Shown one piece after another: positions 1 through 12,400 of a DNA stretch of 64,000 bases. This stretch comes from Coptis chinensis (Eukaryota > Streptophyta > Magnoliopsida > Ranunculales > Ranunculaceae). Each line of letters starts with the position of its first letter. The first letter of the stretch is position 1. The stretch is taken from NCBI GenBank assembly GCA_015680905.1, contig CM027378.1, positions 104,615,501 to 104,679,500 on the forward strand, read 5' to 3'. Position numbers and translations under genes: made by a program. The notes beneath the pieces are model-generated. The model did not search any database, was not told the origin of the DNA, and saw only the letters and a list, made by a program, of their open reading frames with translations.

Positions 1-82
1 AGGTAAAATATATTTTCCAAATTTTATTAGTTATGCTTTTAGAACTATCGTAACTAACTTTAACATTTTTACTTGATTGTAG

Positions 83-1207
83 GATATGGTTGATGATTCT
101 TCTGCAGCTAATGGTGAAGTGGCAAGTCAGCTCCAAAAGTTTGGCAAGATTATAGAAAAAATGATGAAATCAAGTCAAATAAGTATTCCACTTGAGAAGG
201 GGGTGTTTGAAGAAGAGATAGCATTCAATTATTTCTTAAAATCTGATTTGTTAGATGTTTGTAACATGAAGAAGCTTGAGGTTAACTCAATGACTGCATA
301 CTTAAGGTAAACTATTTGTCTCAAGAGGAATCTTTTATACATTGGGTGGTATTGCCATTTAATTTACTATACTTATTTTTTTAGGTTTCTCTACGACCGA
401 TTTGAAAGTTCTCGAGCAAAATATGGATTCTTCCATCCTTCACATTTCAATGATTTTGGAGATAGAGAAGAGATGAAACACAGCCTGATAAAGAGAATGA
501 AAGTTGTGAGAAAGGATCAATTGATTTTTGTGCCATACGCCACCATGTAAGTGTGTATGTATTGTATATTCATGTGTGTTCAATGTATCTTACTAGTTAT
601 TTAATTTTAACCACTTGTATGTAATTAAATCTTACTTGTCATTTAATCCGTCCACTTTTGTGGCTTTAGGGGTCATTGGCTTTTGTTAGTCATTGATATG
701 ATATCAATGGAAGTGTTTTGGTTGGACTCCATGGTACGAAAGGCTATTGATTTGGATGTAAAGTTCATAGTGAATGAGTGAGTAGTTCATTCTTCTTGTT
801 TGTTTTTTTTCAAGGCTTCATTTTTAAAATACTAAGTCGTAATGGATACCGTTGTGTGAAGTGCGATGAAAGTGGCAGCTATGAAAATGGGAAAAAGAAC
901 TAAAGGAAATCCGACTTGGGAATTGGTGAAGGTGAGGAATGAATAGTTGTGTTGATGATATACCACATAGTTTAATCCTCTGTGTGTGACTTTTTTCATC
1001 TCTATGTAGTGCCCTAAACAAACAGGGAATAAGGAATGCGGCGTTTATGGAATGAAATTTATGAAGCACCTTATGGAAGATCCTCTGTCGACAAAATCTA
1101 AGTTGAAAGAACTTGGGGAAGTAGCGACATACGAAGACGAGGAGCTTAATGATATTCGTTTGGAGTTAGTTGAATACATTTTGGATTTTATCAACCATGG
1201 AGAATAG
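83..1207 (+). CDS. Ulp1-like C48 cysteine protease, transposon-borne, C-terminal exons
   Basis: Five exons can be joined in frame: 83-306, 385-546, 670-777, 862-931 and 1010-1207, each with GT-AG borders; together 253 residues plus stop. A further exon ends at position 2, so the N-terminus lies outside the window. The catalytic set of the Ulp1/SENP (C48) family is visible: His in GHWLLLVID, Asp in VFWLDSM, and Gln plus nucleophile Cys in CPKQTGNKECGVYGMKFM. Host Ulp1 proteins cleave SUMO; transposon-borne relatives in CACTA and Mutator elements are common, their role in transposition unknown. No stop or frame break is seen in these exons, so the element may be fairly young. The host-gene alternative is unlikely because the CACTA terminus lies 2.3 kb downstream. 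Confidence 0.85.
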
Positions 1208-3170
1208 GTACTTCCTATGCTTTTGGCTCTTAATTGGCATGAATGCATGTTTGTCTTTCTTGATGGCATGAAACCTATTCCCTTTATGACCTAAAACAAG
1301 CTTACCTCCGCATTTGTATTCCTATTAAGGACAAGAGTTAGACTTGTCTATTCCTACTACAGCGTTTTACTTATCTTTACTATAACTTTCTCATCATATA
1401 GTCTATTTAATAAAAAAAATTAAAATTAAAATGAATATTAGCCGTGTCAACGAATCTGATATTTTAGACTATGTCGTACCCAAATCTCCGTACCTGTGTC
1501 TAAATCGGACACTTGTACTTTCTTCCAACATTTTTTCTTCTTCTTCTTTTAATTCCATATTAGGGTTTTTGTTGTTTTTGGAAATGCAAAACTATGCAAT
1601 GTAAAATTTATGCAAAATAGTATGCATTTTGGAGTTACTATGGGTGTTGAAATGTCTTTGTTTTCCCAATTTTTTGTTATTTTTGTTCTTTTGATGATCT
1701 TACAGATTTAGGTTTTGTGGCATAATCTAGCACGTGTGGAAGCCAAACAACTTCTGAACAATTCACCTTTATGACATTCATTACTATACTTCAATCTTGA
1801 TTAAGTACTACATAATTTATTCTTGCCAAATAGGGTCTAAAAGTATTTTTAGTCGGTTTTGCTAATGCTGAGAGAGTTTATTTTGCCTTGTTTAGCTTAC
1901 TTCATGGTTGTTCTTTTATATATGTTTCACATGACATATCAGTATTAACAAATGTGATTGTTGGTTGTGTTTGTCCCTCTTGAATTAATTTCCTTTTTTT
2001 CCTTAAAAAAACGTGGAGTACGCGTCATCGGTTTAAGAAAACACTTGAGAGCCTTGAGGCACCAAACCTTTTAGAGGGTGATTGGGATTGGGGTATAAGT
2101 TTTTTTAATAGTTAGAACTTGATTCCCCTTTCTATTTCCTTGGGAAGGTGGGAATTAAACCCAAGACAATGGGACCAAGTCCCAAGGCTCACCGACTATT
2201 TCAACTATCCACCCTTATACATCCTTAGAAATATTAATAATTGTGTCACACATAACATGCCTTATGAATATTATTAACAAATGAGTTGGAAAATCTGTCA
2301 AGGCTTTAGGTTATCCTTGGGGATACACCTGTCAAGCTCTATCTTTATCAAAGCTGTTAGGCGAGACACTTGACTTGATAAAAGTGACTTCGCTACTAGA
2401 AGCGGTCACGATGAGTCGGGGACTTAAGGGGTAACCTCATCTATGTAATAGATGTATCTGGACATGCTCTTTCTTCCCCTGCCTTTGGTTGGGCAATGTG
2501 CTATGTCGGTTCTTTGGTCGAAATGTAGCGAGGAAGGCACTTGTAGGTGAGCTTGAGTGAGTGTGCTTGGTAGGAACAATCATCGTCCCTTTACCTTGCC
2601 CATTCAAGCCGATAGGAAGTTTAAGTAAACACTTACACTTACACTACTACACTTATTTGCCATGTGTGAAATAGTGTAAAATCATATTCAATGTTAGGTT
2701 GGCGACTTATCTTGGAGTTTAGTGGTTACATGTTTAATTTCTTGGTGTACGTGCTTGGTATTATTTTGTTAGGCTTCTCTTGCAAAGTATTGATGAAGTG
2801 CTTGATTTATGCCGTGTAGGTAAATTTTTCATTGGAGAACTAATGGGGGAAGCTTTACATGGAGACATCATGTGCTACTTTTGGTTTTTTGTTTAGTTTT
2901 AATTTTTTTTTTGTACATGCATGGAATGGAAGTTAGAGAACTAATCGAGGAAGCTTTACATGGAGGCATCCTGTGTTACTTTTGATTTTTTGTTTTGTTT
3001 TAATTTTTGTACATGAAAGTGCAACACATACTTTTCGTGGAAAATTGTCTATAGCAAGCTTTCTTATGCAAGTCTTCTTTTGTTAGCTTACTTTGCAAGG
3101 ATGTTGTTGGTATATTGTGAGATTGGAGGTTATTTTGTGGTGCTGCAATTGGTTTTAATATTAAAAAAAT
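1208..3170. other. Non-coding 3' part of the CACTA element
   Basis: No convincing coding region. A direct duplication of about 98 bases is visible, first copy near 2838-2925 and second near 2936-3014, sharing the words GGAAGCTTTACATGGAG and GTTTTAATTTTT. A less A+T-rich block at 2290-2640 is probably an older insertion of unknown type. An ATA microsatellite lies at 3168-3188. Confidence 0.5.
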
Positions 3171-3199
3171 AATAATAATAATAATATTATTTCGGTTAC

Positions 3200-3536
3200 A
3201 AAACAACCGATATTAAACAATTTTACAAAAACTGATATAACAGACAAATATCAAAACCGATATAACAAACAATATAAAAACCGATATAATAACTCTTTTT
3301 TATATCGGTTTTCTCTGTTAGTTATATCAATTTTTAATGAATTTATGTTATAAATACATAAGATTATTACATCAGTTCATGTTTAACCGATCTAGAAAGG
3401 GACACTTATTATATTGGTTATGGTTATATGTTATATCGGGGGTACTTATATCGGTTTGAAGTTTATTGAGAAACCGATATAATAAGTCTTCTTTATCACC
3501 TTTTAGCCGATATAAAACCATTTTTTTTTAGTAGTG
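3200..3536. repeat. CACTA subterminal repeat array and right terminus
   Basis: Roughly ten direct and inverted copies of ACCGATATA/TATATCGGT in 330 bases, followed by the terminal TAGTAGTG. Such arrays are the expected transposase binding region of CACTA elements. Confidence 0.8.
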
Positions 3537-3595
3537 ACATTCCACTGTATGATTTCCAATTTTGTGGAAATTTGTTGAAGCGTTTCCAGTCACAC

Positions 3596-3770
3596 CATTG
3601 CACACCAGTACAACACCACACACTGCACACAAACAGTCCACACACCACCAGTTCACACAATGCACACCACCAGTCCACCACCACACACTGCACACCATCA
3701 GTTCAGACACTGCACCACCAGTCCACACAATGCACACCACCAATTTTCCACCACACAATGTGAAATATAA
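3596..3770. repeat. CACACCA-type minisatellite, left arm copy
   Basis: Short imperfect units rich in CACACCACCAGTCCACACAATG-like words. Open frames across it encode only His/Thr/Pro-rich low-complexity sequence and are not genes. Confidence 0.8.
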
Positions 3771-3784
3771 ATGAACTAGCAGCT

Positions 3785-6700
3785 TGTCACGCCCCGAGAC
3801 CCTAGCACACATCCCAAGGACGATGAGTGAATCTCGAGGCTGACACCCTCACAATTCTACCGAAATTTTGGCAAAGTTTCCTTTGTTTGATCAACATTCG
3901 TAAACCCTAAAAACCTGTCATAATCCCTGGACATCTCATAATTCATTCTTCCAACCATATATATATCCAACAACCATACATACTACTCCTAACTTTAAAT
4001 ACTACAGGGATATGATGGTATATCTACAAAACAAGGAGAACCGTCGCTAAATACATCGATTATTACATCAAGATGGCCTAGCTCACTGTATATACAACCA
4101 AAAGAAAAGAGCTATGCTCATTATATACATCAAAAGAATAACCTAGATTATCTCTATACATCCCAAAATATGAACTTGACTTTGTCTCTCGTCAAGCATA
4201 AGGGAATCCTCCCAAATCCCCATAACCCTCATCGCTAGGGTTAGGAAAAGCCTCATCCGCAACTGGCTCGTCTGAAATGTTAAGTAGGATGAGCAAACAA
4301 CTATGCCCAGTAGAAACACACATAGCCAATAAATAGACTACTTATAACAAAACAGTTAAAACATGCAGGTTTTTATAATAATATCAAAATATCGTGACTA
4401 TACAATAAGTCACTAGCTAGCATAAATCATATCGGCATGCTTCTTTAATATTCAAAATATAGTTATCACAACCATCATACAACTATTGTGGCCGCTGCAT
4501 CCTATTAGAATGGTGAGGGTACGACTGGTACTCAGCCCCAGTCACAGGCAATCTCGGTTCAGTACTTCCCAGTGTGAACCATGCACCGTTGTTTTCCTGA
4601 TTTTACCGGCAGGGAGCTGAAATGCCGTTGTTGTGTTCGTACACACAAAATCCCCAAAGCTTTTAGGGCTCAGGTGGGCCCTGTGACCACGACCCCCATA
4701 CGAGCTGTCACCTAACTTACGGTGGTCAACCGTTCGACGGCTCGCAGACCGCCGGGATCGACACATCCGAGTGGACTAAACTCTCACTCCTCGGCGTCTA
4801 AACCTCATCGAGGTAACATGTAACCCCACACAAGCTAATCACCATACAAATATGACACGCATACAAGCATGGTTATCTAGAAAAGTAGAAAAGGAATTCC
4901 CGGACTACATCCAGTGATGCATCCCTTTAAAGGTGGCCCACTACCTCGAAAGGTGTACACCACAGTTGGAATCCTAGAGCGAACTGCCGTCTCCGGAAAT
5001 GTGACAACAGTTCCTTCTTTATAGGAATTCACAATCCCTTTTCTAAATCCCCTCGTGATAAACATAGTAATATCTATATATATATACTCATATTACCGAT
5101 TATTTTCAAATACTCTAGTTACCTATGTAGTTTTTCTTTTAAAACTGTTGATTATGTAGGTGTGAGTTCCTGGATTTCCCATCCTCGAGTAGAACAACCT
5201 ATGACTCCCAAACGGGCCAGTCATAGTAAATAACAACCGATGATTCCCAAACGGCCGAATCATCGTAAAAAAACACGACCATCCCGGGAACAATCCGAAC
5301 CTCGCACCTAGTTACAAACAATCGGGTAATCCTTACCGCGTACAAAATCCATCTCTCTCGTCTCCTTATCGGCACAAAGAGACGCGAACCTTTCCCAAAA
5401 CCAGTTTTTCACTTTTAACCAGAAAACAATCCCTCGCTATCCCCGATTTTACAGAAAACCCATTTCACACGAAAGCTATATGTATATATAGTTTATAGCG
5501 AGGAAATACAGTGCAAAACATGAATATCATATATACATGCATGGTTGATACGCAACTATCTATTTCCTAGTTAAACAATTCAAATCATGCATGAAAATAA
5601 GCATGCTATATATTGGTATGTAGGTTCCTACCTTAGCAAGCTCCGTTCTCCTCAAGCCCACTTAACTAAATCCAGCCAGCTTAACCGAATCCAACTCCTA
5701 TAAATCATATAAGCCCAATAGTAAATCTATTAGAACCCGAAGAAGACAATTAATATTTCCTTTCAACATAAGTCGAGAGAAATAATTACTCGTTGATTAT
5801 ATTAACCACTAAAGTAATTATTAACGTACTACCCTTCTAGTTACCAAAAGTTTTGTTCTAGACTGTTATAGGCCACCACAAACCGTTCTGAGAATACCCG
5901 ACAGTCAGTGCCGTCAGTCGACTACTGAGCCATTTCCAGTTCTTACATATATTTTCTCAGTAACTTAACCCCTTTAGATGCTTCGTATTCACTCTCCTCC
6001 CATCCCACACAAATTTCCATTTGTAATAAGATCCCAATCCAAGTCCAAATTTCCACTACAACCCATTCCACACCCTTCGGTTCATATTAAATCTAATAAC
6101 AATTCTTTGTCGCCGTGTTCCTTATCAATCGTGCATTACTGAATCAAATCCTAAACAAGTTTAGACTAACATAACTTCTTTAAATTAAAGTGAATATAAC
6201 AATTCTTACCGAGTCAGCAAGCAAAATCGCTCCTAGCTTGCTGCTCCACCAAAATCGCTCCACTTTGTCGCCACCCACAGCTGCTGTCGACATAACAACC
6301 ACCCCATTCAATTATCTTTCATCCAATAACACTAATTAACTCGAAATCGAGTTTACACTATCGATTTGTAGGCGAAATTCACTAACCTTTCGCGAAAACC
6401 CGACGCACTCCAAGAATTTTCGGCTCCACCACTGTTTCACTCCACTCCAGCTCTTCCAACTGCTACTGCCGACCTTCAACACCCCCAATACACTCAGTTA
6501 CAATCGATATATCCAATTCCATCAATATTTAAATCAAATTATCAAATAGATACAAAATCGCACTCACCTTTTACCTCGATACGACGCGATTTCCATAAAT
6601 TTCGAATCCCCACTCTCGCGTTCAGTGTTGACAAGGTTTGGGTGTGAGGAATTGAGGGTTGAATCGGTTGAATTTGAGAGGAGGAAGTTTTCTCTCTCCT

Positions 6701-7183
6701 AGGTTTTCAGTATTGCGAATTGGGGAAGAAGAGGTGCGATTTTCTGTTTTCGCGATTTTGGTTTTGGGCCTATTTTTGGTTTAGTGCGATACGGTCAAGG
6801 CCCAAGCCCAATATGACCCAATTGGGCTTAAGGTCCTAATACTCCTAACCACCAACTCGTTTGACGTCGCGTCGTAATCATTTTTCCGGCCCATCCCACT
6901 AAATTTAATTTTCTATATTCTATCTCACCGCACGCTATAACAATAACCCACTCATGCGTGTAAGCTGTTACTCGTGCCAGCTTCGCACGCAGAAAACCGC
7001 TAATCGGCATTCTGTCAAATTTTCGCATATGGTCGCTTACCTAACGTGACTTATGAGTCGGAGTTAAGTTCCAGTAAGTTACGTACGTTTGAAATATAAC
7101 CCTGACGACCAATTTACATAAATGACCCTAGATTTATTATGAAATTTACAAAAATACCCTTAACAAGAATTTGAGTTTTTACA
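3785..7183. mobile_element. Solo LTR, about 3.4 kb, Ty3/gypsy type (Tekay-like chromovirus suspected)
   Basis: The segment begins TGTCACGCCCCGAG and ends TTTTTACA, the TG...CA ends of an LTR. It is flanked by the 5 bp duplication CAGCT (3780-3784 and 7184-7188). The empty site is preserved in the right arm of the palindrome near 12194-12200. No internal coding region or second LTR is present, so it looks like a solo LTR left by recombination. LTRs of this length with this type of start are known from the Tekay lineage; that assignment is from memory and tentative. It inserted after the palindrome formed, or at least into one arm only. Confidence 0.8.
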
Positions 7184-7188
7184 CAGCT

Positions 7189-7906
7189 TGAGTAAAGAGA
7201 CTTGAATAATTAATAGGATGTAATGCAAGGAATGAAGGTTGATGAAAACATCGTGACTTACCTTGTATCCCGGAAATACAGTTTGAATTCGAATAGTTGC
7301 AATGTCCTCAATGCTTCTTTCGTGCTCTTCAGCGAAGCATATATTCCATCTTACAAAATGCGCACTTGAATTTCACAAGAAACCAAAGCATGAGATGTAC
7401 ATGATATTTCAAATAATATTTTCATAAAAAATAGCCCCAGTGTGAATAACTAAAGTGAAGGATTGAGATTTACTTGTGCTTAAGATAAGCATAGAAATTC
7501 GCAGATAAAACGCACTTGTTGTGAGAAGAGATGGCAGAGATCAGTTTGTAGGAAACTGATTCGGCTTGAGTTTCTAGGGTTTGCCATTTGCATGATTGGG
7601 GAAAAAGAGTAAAGTTGCAAGATTATTTTTCTTTGGGATAAGAACAGGTGAGAGAGATGAAGTCGTGGGAGCTGATACTTAGACGTCCCCACATGTTGAA
7701 AGCGTTAACTTTATTTTCAGAAACCACGCTGGCCTGCCGTCACTTTATTTTTAAAAACTCTAACAATTTAATTTCCGTAATTATCTGTTTACTAGTGACG
7801 GTTTTAGTTCATTACTGACGCCTATCTGCCGTCACAAGCTTACTGACGCCTTACTGGTGTGTCACAAACTGAAAAAGCCCAGTGTCACAAAAATACAGTT
7901 ATAGTG
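7189..7906 (-). mobile_element. Left-arm copy of the CACTA-type element end
   Basis: Reverse complement of 11501-12196: carries the terminus (GTCACAAAAATACAGTTATAGTG at its right edge, here quoted with 3 bases trimmed: ACAAAAATACAGTTATAGTG), the subterminal words GACGCC and GTCACAA, and the same short frame at 7480-7692. The rest of this copy continues at 3537-3784 and then beyond the inserted CACTA element. Confidence 0.7.
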
Positions 7907-8321
7907 TGAAAACCCATGATTCTTGAAAACAAGAATAGCAAACACCATTACTACTTCTTCACATACCTTCAATACAATGGGTTGATAACAAGATTGAAAA
8001 GACGAATAACCGAGATGCGATGAAAAATCAAAGATTCAAGGAGATGAAGGATTGCTTCTATGTTTTTAAATGATGTTTGACGTTTTTTCAAGCAGTTATA
8101 ATGGCGGAAAATGTTGAAATCAATATTTGAAAAGGAAAACAGATGAATTGATCGCATTTGAAATGATTGAAAACAATTGAAATAGATGAAAAAGTGATCA
8201 ATGATTGGATTGAGGATTTGAAAATAATAAAAAACTTACTTGAAAAGATGAATATCTAATCTTGATCAAAGTTGTTCACTTAGAAACTTGAAGTTGTTCC
8301 TTGATGAATAGACGACACCAA

Positions 8322-8643
8322 TGTAGAGATCAAATTTCACTAATTTATTAATTAATCATTAATGGTGTTTTACAATCTCTCAATTCCTCTCTTTCTCTCT
8401 CTTCAAATGTGAAACACATAAATGAAATGTGGAAATCTCCCATTTCTTTCTTCTGCATCCAGTCTTTTTATAGTTGCTCCACATGTATGATTTCATCCAA
8501 TAGCTTTGTGACATGTGTTCATTCCTTTTCTCTTCTCTTCTACCTACAACTTAAATGAATATATCAGCTCTTTAGCTGATATTGTATTAGAAAATTAGTG
8601 AAATAATGGTGAATATTTGTATGTACGATATTTGGCCACAACT
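8322..8643 (-). mobile_element. LTR of the nested non-coding element, left palindrome arm
   Basis: Reverse complement of the LTR at 10768-11089, with its leader continuing to 7907. It belongs to the mirrored copy of the same LTR element; the partner LTR of this copy, if any, is outside the window. Fossil; similarity to the right-arm copy is high. Confidence 0.8.
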
Positions 8644-8918
8644 GGGATCTATGTGGAGATAACAATTTGCTACTTGCATTGGAAATGCTTAAAACCCAAT
8701 GGGGTTGAAAATAGCAATCCCAGCTAAAGAGATTTGACGCAATCTTAAAACTCTCAAACAAGTAATTCTTCAGGCTGACAACATATCAAATTAATGTGTA
8801 TATTAAAACACATTGGTTTTTTTTCCCAAGTGAATAATGCAGATCCAATCCCACTTTTGGGCCTGGTCCCGAAATCATTCAATGTTCATTAAATCCAACC
8901 ATGAAAATCTACTTCACA

Positions 8919-10480
8919 TCTACTATCTACTATCTATCTACTAAAGTAGAGACCTCTAAAAGATATTTCTCTCTCTCCTAGGTGGCACTCTAATATGAGA
9001 GATAGTCTTTCCTCTATTTCTAATAACCTACAATGCCACGCGAAATCTTTTTTTGGAGAGTTTGAGTGTATTTCCACTTTTTTTTTTTATATATTTTACT
9101 AAATAAAAAAATTTGCTAAAAAATAAGTGAAAATAGGTGATTTGTAGAAGTTAGCTTTCTCTTATGAATCAAACACTTTTAGTGTCTATTATAAAGCACC
9201 AACTTATTTGGAAGTTGGCTAGATCTAAAGATTTTCTAAAATTTGATGTAATCAGGTCGTCCCTTTGTACGTTTGCCAAGTACTTAATATAAAATGGTAT
9301 TTGTTACTATCGGACCCCAATTTGTGTTGGGCGGACTCCAAAAAAAATGATTATTACAAGTGTGCCATTGGTTTCAAAAAAAAAAAAATTATTATAAGTA
9401 TGTCATTGATTTCCAAAAAATTGAATTCTAAAGCCCAAACTTAAACGACCCGGCTAGGTCGTTTAGACTAAGTCCCAAACGACTTGGCCACACCGTTTAG
9501 GACTTAGTCCAAACTAAGTCCTAAAACGACTTGCCAAGTCGTTTGGGACTTAGTCCAAACCGAGAGCCCAAAAATAGAACTTTGAATTTTTTTTCAAAGT
9601 TCAAATCCCAAACGACATGGCCACATCGTTTTGGACTAAATCCAAACGGTATGGCCATATCGTTGGAGACTTAGTCCAAACGGTGTGGCCATATCGTTGG
9701 GGATTTTTCTAAGTCCAAACGGTGTGACCATTTTTTTATAAGTCCAAATCCCAAACGACATGGCCACATCGTTTTATACTCAGTCCAGACGGTGTGGCCA
9801 TGTTGTTTGGGATTTGAACTTTGAAAAAAAATTCAAAGTTCTGTTTTTTGGGCTCTTGACCGGTGTGGTCGGGTCGTTTGGACTAAGTCCTAAACGGTGT
9901 GGCCAAGTCGTTTGGGACTTAGTCTAAACGACCTAGCCGGGTCGTTTAAGTTTGGGCTTTAGAATTCAATTTTTTGGAAATCAATGACATACTTATAATA
10001 ATTGTTTTTTTTTTTTTGAAACCAATGGCACACTTGTAATAATCGTTTTTTTTGGAGTCCGCCCAACACAAATTGGGGTCCGACAGTAACAAATACCATT
10101 TTATATTAAGTACTTGGCAAAAGTACAAAGGGACGACCTGATTACATCAAATTTTAGAAAATCTTTAGATCTAGCCAACTTCCAAATAAGTTGGTGCTTT
10201 ATAATAGACACTAAAAGTGTTTGATTCATAAGAGAAAGCTAACTTCTACAAATCATCTATTTTCACTTATTTTTTAGCAAATTTTTTTATTTAGTAAAAT
10301 ATATAAAAAAAAGTGGAAATACACTCAAACTCTCCAAAAAAAAATTTCGCGTGGCATTGTAGGTTATTAGAAATAGAGGAAAGACTATCTCTCATATTAG
10401 AGTGCCACCTAGGAGAGAGAGAAATCTCTTTTAGAGGTCTCTACTTTAGTAGATAGATAGTAGATAGTAGATGTGAAGTA
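8919..10480. repeat. Palindrome core with Helitron-like 5' sequence on both flanks
   Basis: The left flank has TCTACTATCTATCTACTAAA, then GTAGAGACCTCT and CCTAGGTGGCAC, resembling the 5' region of many plant non-autonomous Helitrons; the right flank has the same in inverse. Between them are mirrored A+T-rich stretches and the apex repeats. No coding region is seen. Assignment to Helitrons is from recall and uncertain. Confidence 0.4.
9441..9970. repeat. Apex repeat cluster of the palindrome
   Basis: Many direct and inverted copies of a 20-25 base unit of the form AAACGACNTGGCCACNTCGTTT and GGACTTAGTCCAAAC. The unit is itself partly palindromic, so short hairpins are nested inside the large one. 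The symmetry centre lies near 9695. Confidence 0.8.
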
Positions 10481-10767
10481 GATTTTCATGGTTGGATTTA
10501 ATTAACATTGAATGATTTCGGGACCAGGCCCAAAAGTGGGATTGGATCTGCATTATTCACTTGGGAAAAAAAACCAATGTGTTTTAATATACACGTTAAT
10601 TTGATATGTTGTCAGCCTGAAGAATTACTTGTTTGAGAGTTTTAAGATTGCATCAAATCTCTTTAGCTGGGATTGCTATTTTCAACTCCCCCCCCCCACT
10701 TGGGTTTTAAGCATTTCCAATGCAAGTAGCAAATTGTTATCTCCACATAGACGCCACAAAACATAGG

Positions 10768-11089
10768 TGTTGTGGCCAAATATCGTACATACAAATATTC
10801 ACCATTATTTCACTAATTTTCTAATACAATATCAGCTAAAGAGCTGATATATTCATTTAAGTTGTAGGTAGAAGAGAAGAGAAAAGGAATGAACACATGT
10901 CACAAAGCTATTGGATGAAATCATACATGTGGAGTATCTATAAAAAGACTGGATGCAGAAGAAAGAAATGGGAGATTTCCACATTTCATTTATGTGTTTC
11001 ACATTTGAAGAGAGAGAAAGAGAGGAATTGAGAGATTGTAAAACACCATTAATGATTAATTAATAAATTAGTGAAATTTGATCTCTACA
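10768..11089 (+). mobile_element. 5' LTR of the nested non-coding element
   Basis: 322 bases, TG...CA ends, internal CTATAAAAAGAC promoter-like box, followed at 11091 by TGGTGTCGTC, a plausible primer-binding site. A homologous LTR lies at 45882-46193 and a mirrored copy at 8322-8643. Confidence 0.8.
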
Positions 11090-12216
11090 TTGGTGTCGTC
11101 TATTCATCAAGGAACAACTTCAAGTTTCTAAGTGAACAACTTTGATCAAGATTAGATATTCATCTTTTCAAGTAAGTTTTTTATTATTTTCAAATCCTCA
11201 ATCCAATCATCACTTTTTCATCTATTTCAATTGTTTTCAATCATTTCAAATGCGATCAATTCATCTGTTTTCCTTTTCAAATATTGATTTCAACATTTTC
11301 CGCCATTATAACTGCTTGAAAAAACGTCAAACATCATTTAAAAACATAGAAGCAATCCTTCATCTCCTTGAATCTTTGATTTTTCATCGCATCTCGGTTA
11401 TTCGTCTTTTCAATCTTGTTATCAACCCATTGTATTGAAGGTATGTGAAGAAGTAGTAATGGTGTTTGCTATTCTTGTTTTCAAGAATCATGGGTTTTCA
11501 CACTATAACTGTATTTTTGTGACACTGGGCTTTTTCAGTTTGTGACACACCAGTAAGGCGTCAGTAAGCTTGTGACGGCAGATAGGCGTCAGTAATGAAC
11601 TAAAACCATCACTAGTAAACAGATAATTACGGGAATTAAATTGTTAGAGTTTTTAAAAATAAAGTGACGGCAGGCCAGCGCGGTTTCTGAAAATAAAGTT
11701 AACGCTTTCAACATGTGGGGACGTCTAAGTATCAGCTCCCACGACTTCATCTCTCTCACCTGTTCTTATCCCAAAGAAAAATAATCTCTCAACTTTACTC
11801 TTTTTCCCCAATCATGCAAATGGCAAACCCTAGAAACTCAAGCCGAATCAGTTTCCTACAAACTGATCTCTGCCATCTCTTCTCACAACAAGTCGCTTTT
11901 CCGCTAAATTTCTATGCTTATCTTAAGCACAAGTAAATCTCAATCCTTCACTTTAGTTATGAAAATATTATTTGAAATATCATGTACATCTCATGCTTTG
12001 GTTTCTTGTGAAATTCAAGTGCGCATTTTGTAAGATGGAATATATGCTTCGCTGAAGAGCAAGAAAGAAGCATTGAGGACATTGCAACTATTCGAATTCA
12101 AACTGTATTTCCGGGATACAAGGTAAGTCACGATGTTTTCATCAACCTTCATTCCTTGCATTACATCCTATTAATTATTCAAGTCTCTTTACTCAAGCTG
12201 CTAGTTCATTTATATT

Positions 12217-12400
12217 TCACATTGTGTGGTGGAAAATTGGTGGTGTGCATTGTGTGGACTGGTGGTGCAGTGTCTGAACTGATGGTGTGCAGTGTGTGGT
12301 GGTGGACTGGTGGTGTGCATTGTGTGAATTGGTGGTGTGTGGACTGTTTGTGTGCAGTGTGTGGTGTTGTACTGGTGTGCAATGGTGTGACTGGAAACAC
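12217..12400. repeat. TGGTGTG-type minisatellite, right arm copy
   Basis: Mirror image of the array at 3596-3770. The Cys/Trp/Val-rich frame across it is a by-product of the repeat, not a gene. Confidence 0.8.

Larger units (their letters stand above)
1..3536 (+). mobile_element. CACTA (En/Spm) DNA transposon, right part; left end outside window
   Basis: The element ends on the right with ...TTTTTTTTTAGTAGTG, the reverse complement of a CACTA terminus (CACTACTAAAAAAA). The last 350 bases carry many copies, in both orientations, of the subterminal word ACCGATATA, typical of CACTA elements, where the transposase binds such words. An Ulp1-like protease gene lies upstream, a gene often found with plant CACTA elements. 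The trinucleotide after the end (ACA, 3537-3539) would be one copy of the 3 bp target duplication. The mirrored right arm of the palindrome shows the uninterrupted target sequence at 12441-12443, so this element inserted into the left arm of that palindrome. The transposase and left terminus are outside the window. Confidence 0.85.

Noticed and set aside
2400-2440. Hammerhead-ribozyme-like core (GATGAGTC followed by a short stem)
   Set aside because: The CTGATGA core is not exact and no GAAAC box follows at the right spacing, so it is more likely chance.
3496-3812. Overlapping Cys/Trp/Val-rich and His/Thr/Pro-rich frames, repeated at 12156-12479
   Set aside because: They are translations of the CACACCA/TGGTGTG minisatellite on both strands; no start context or domain.
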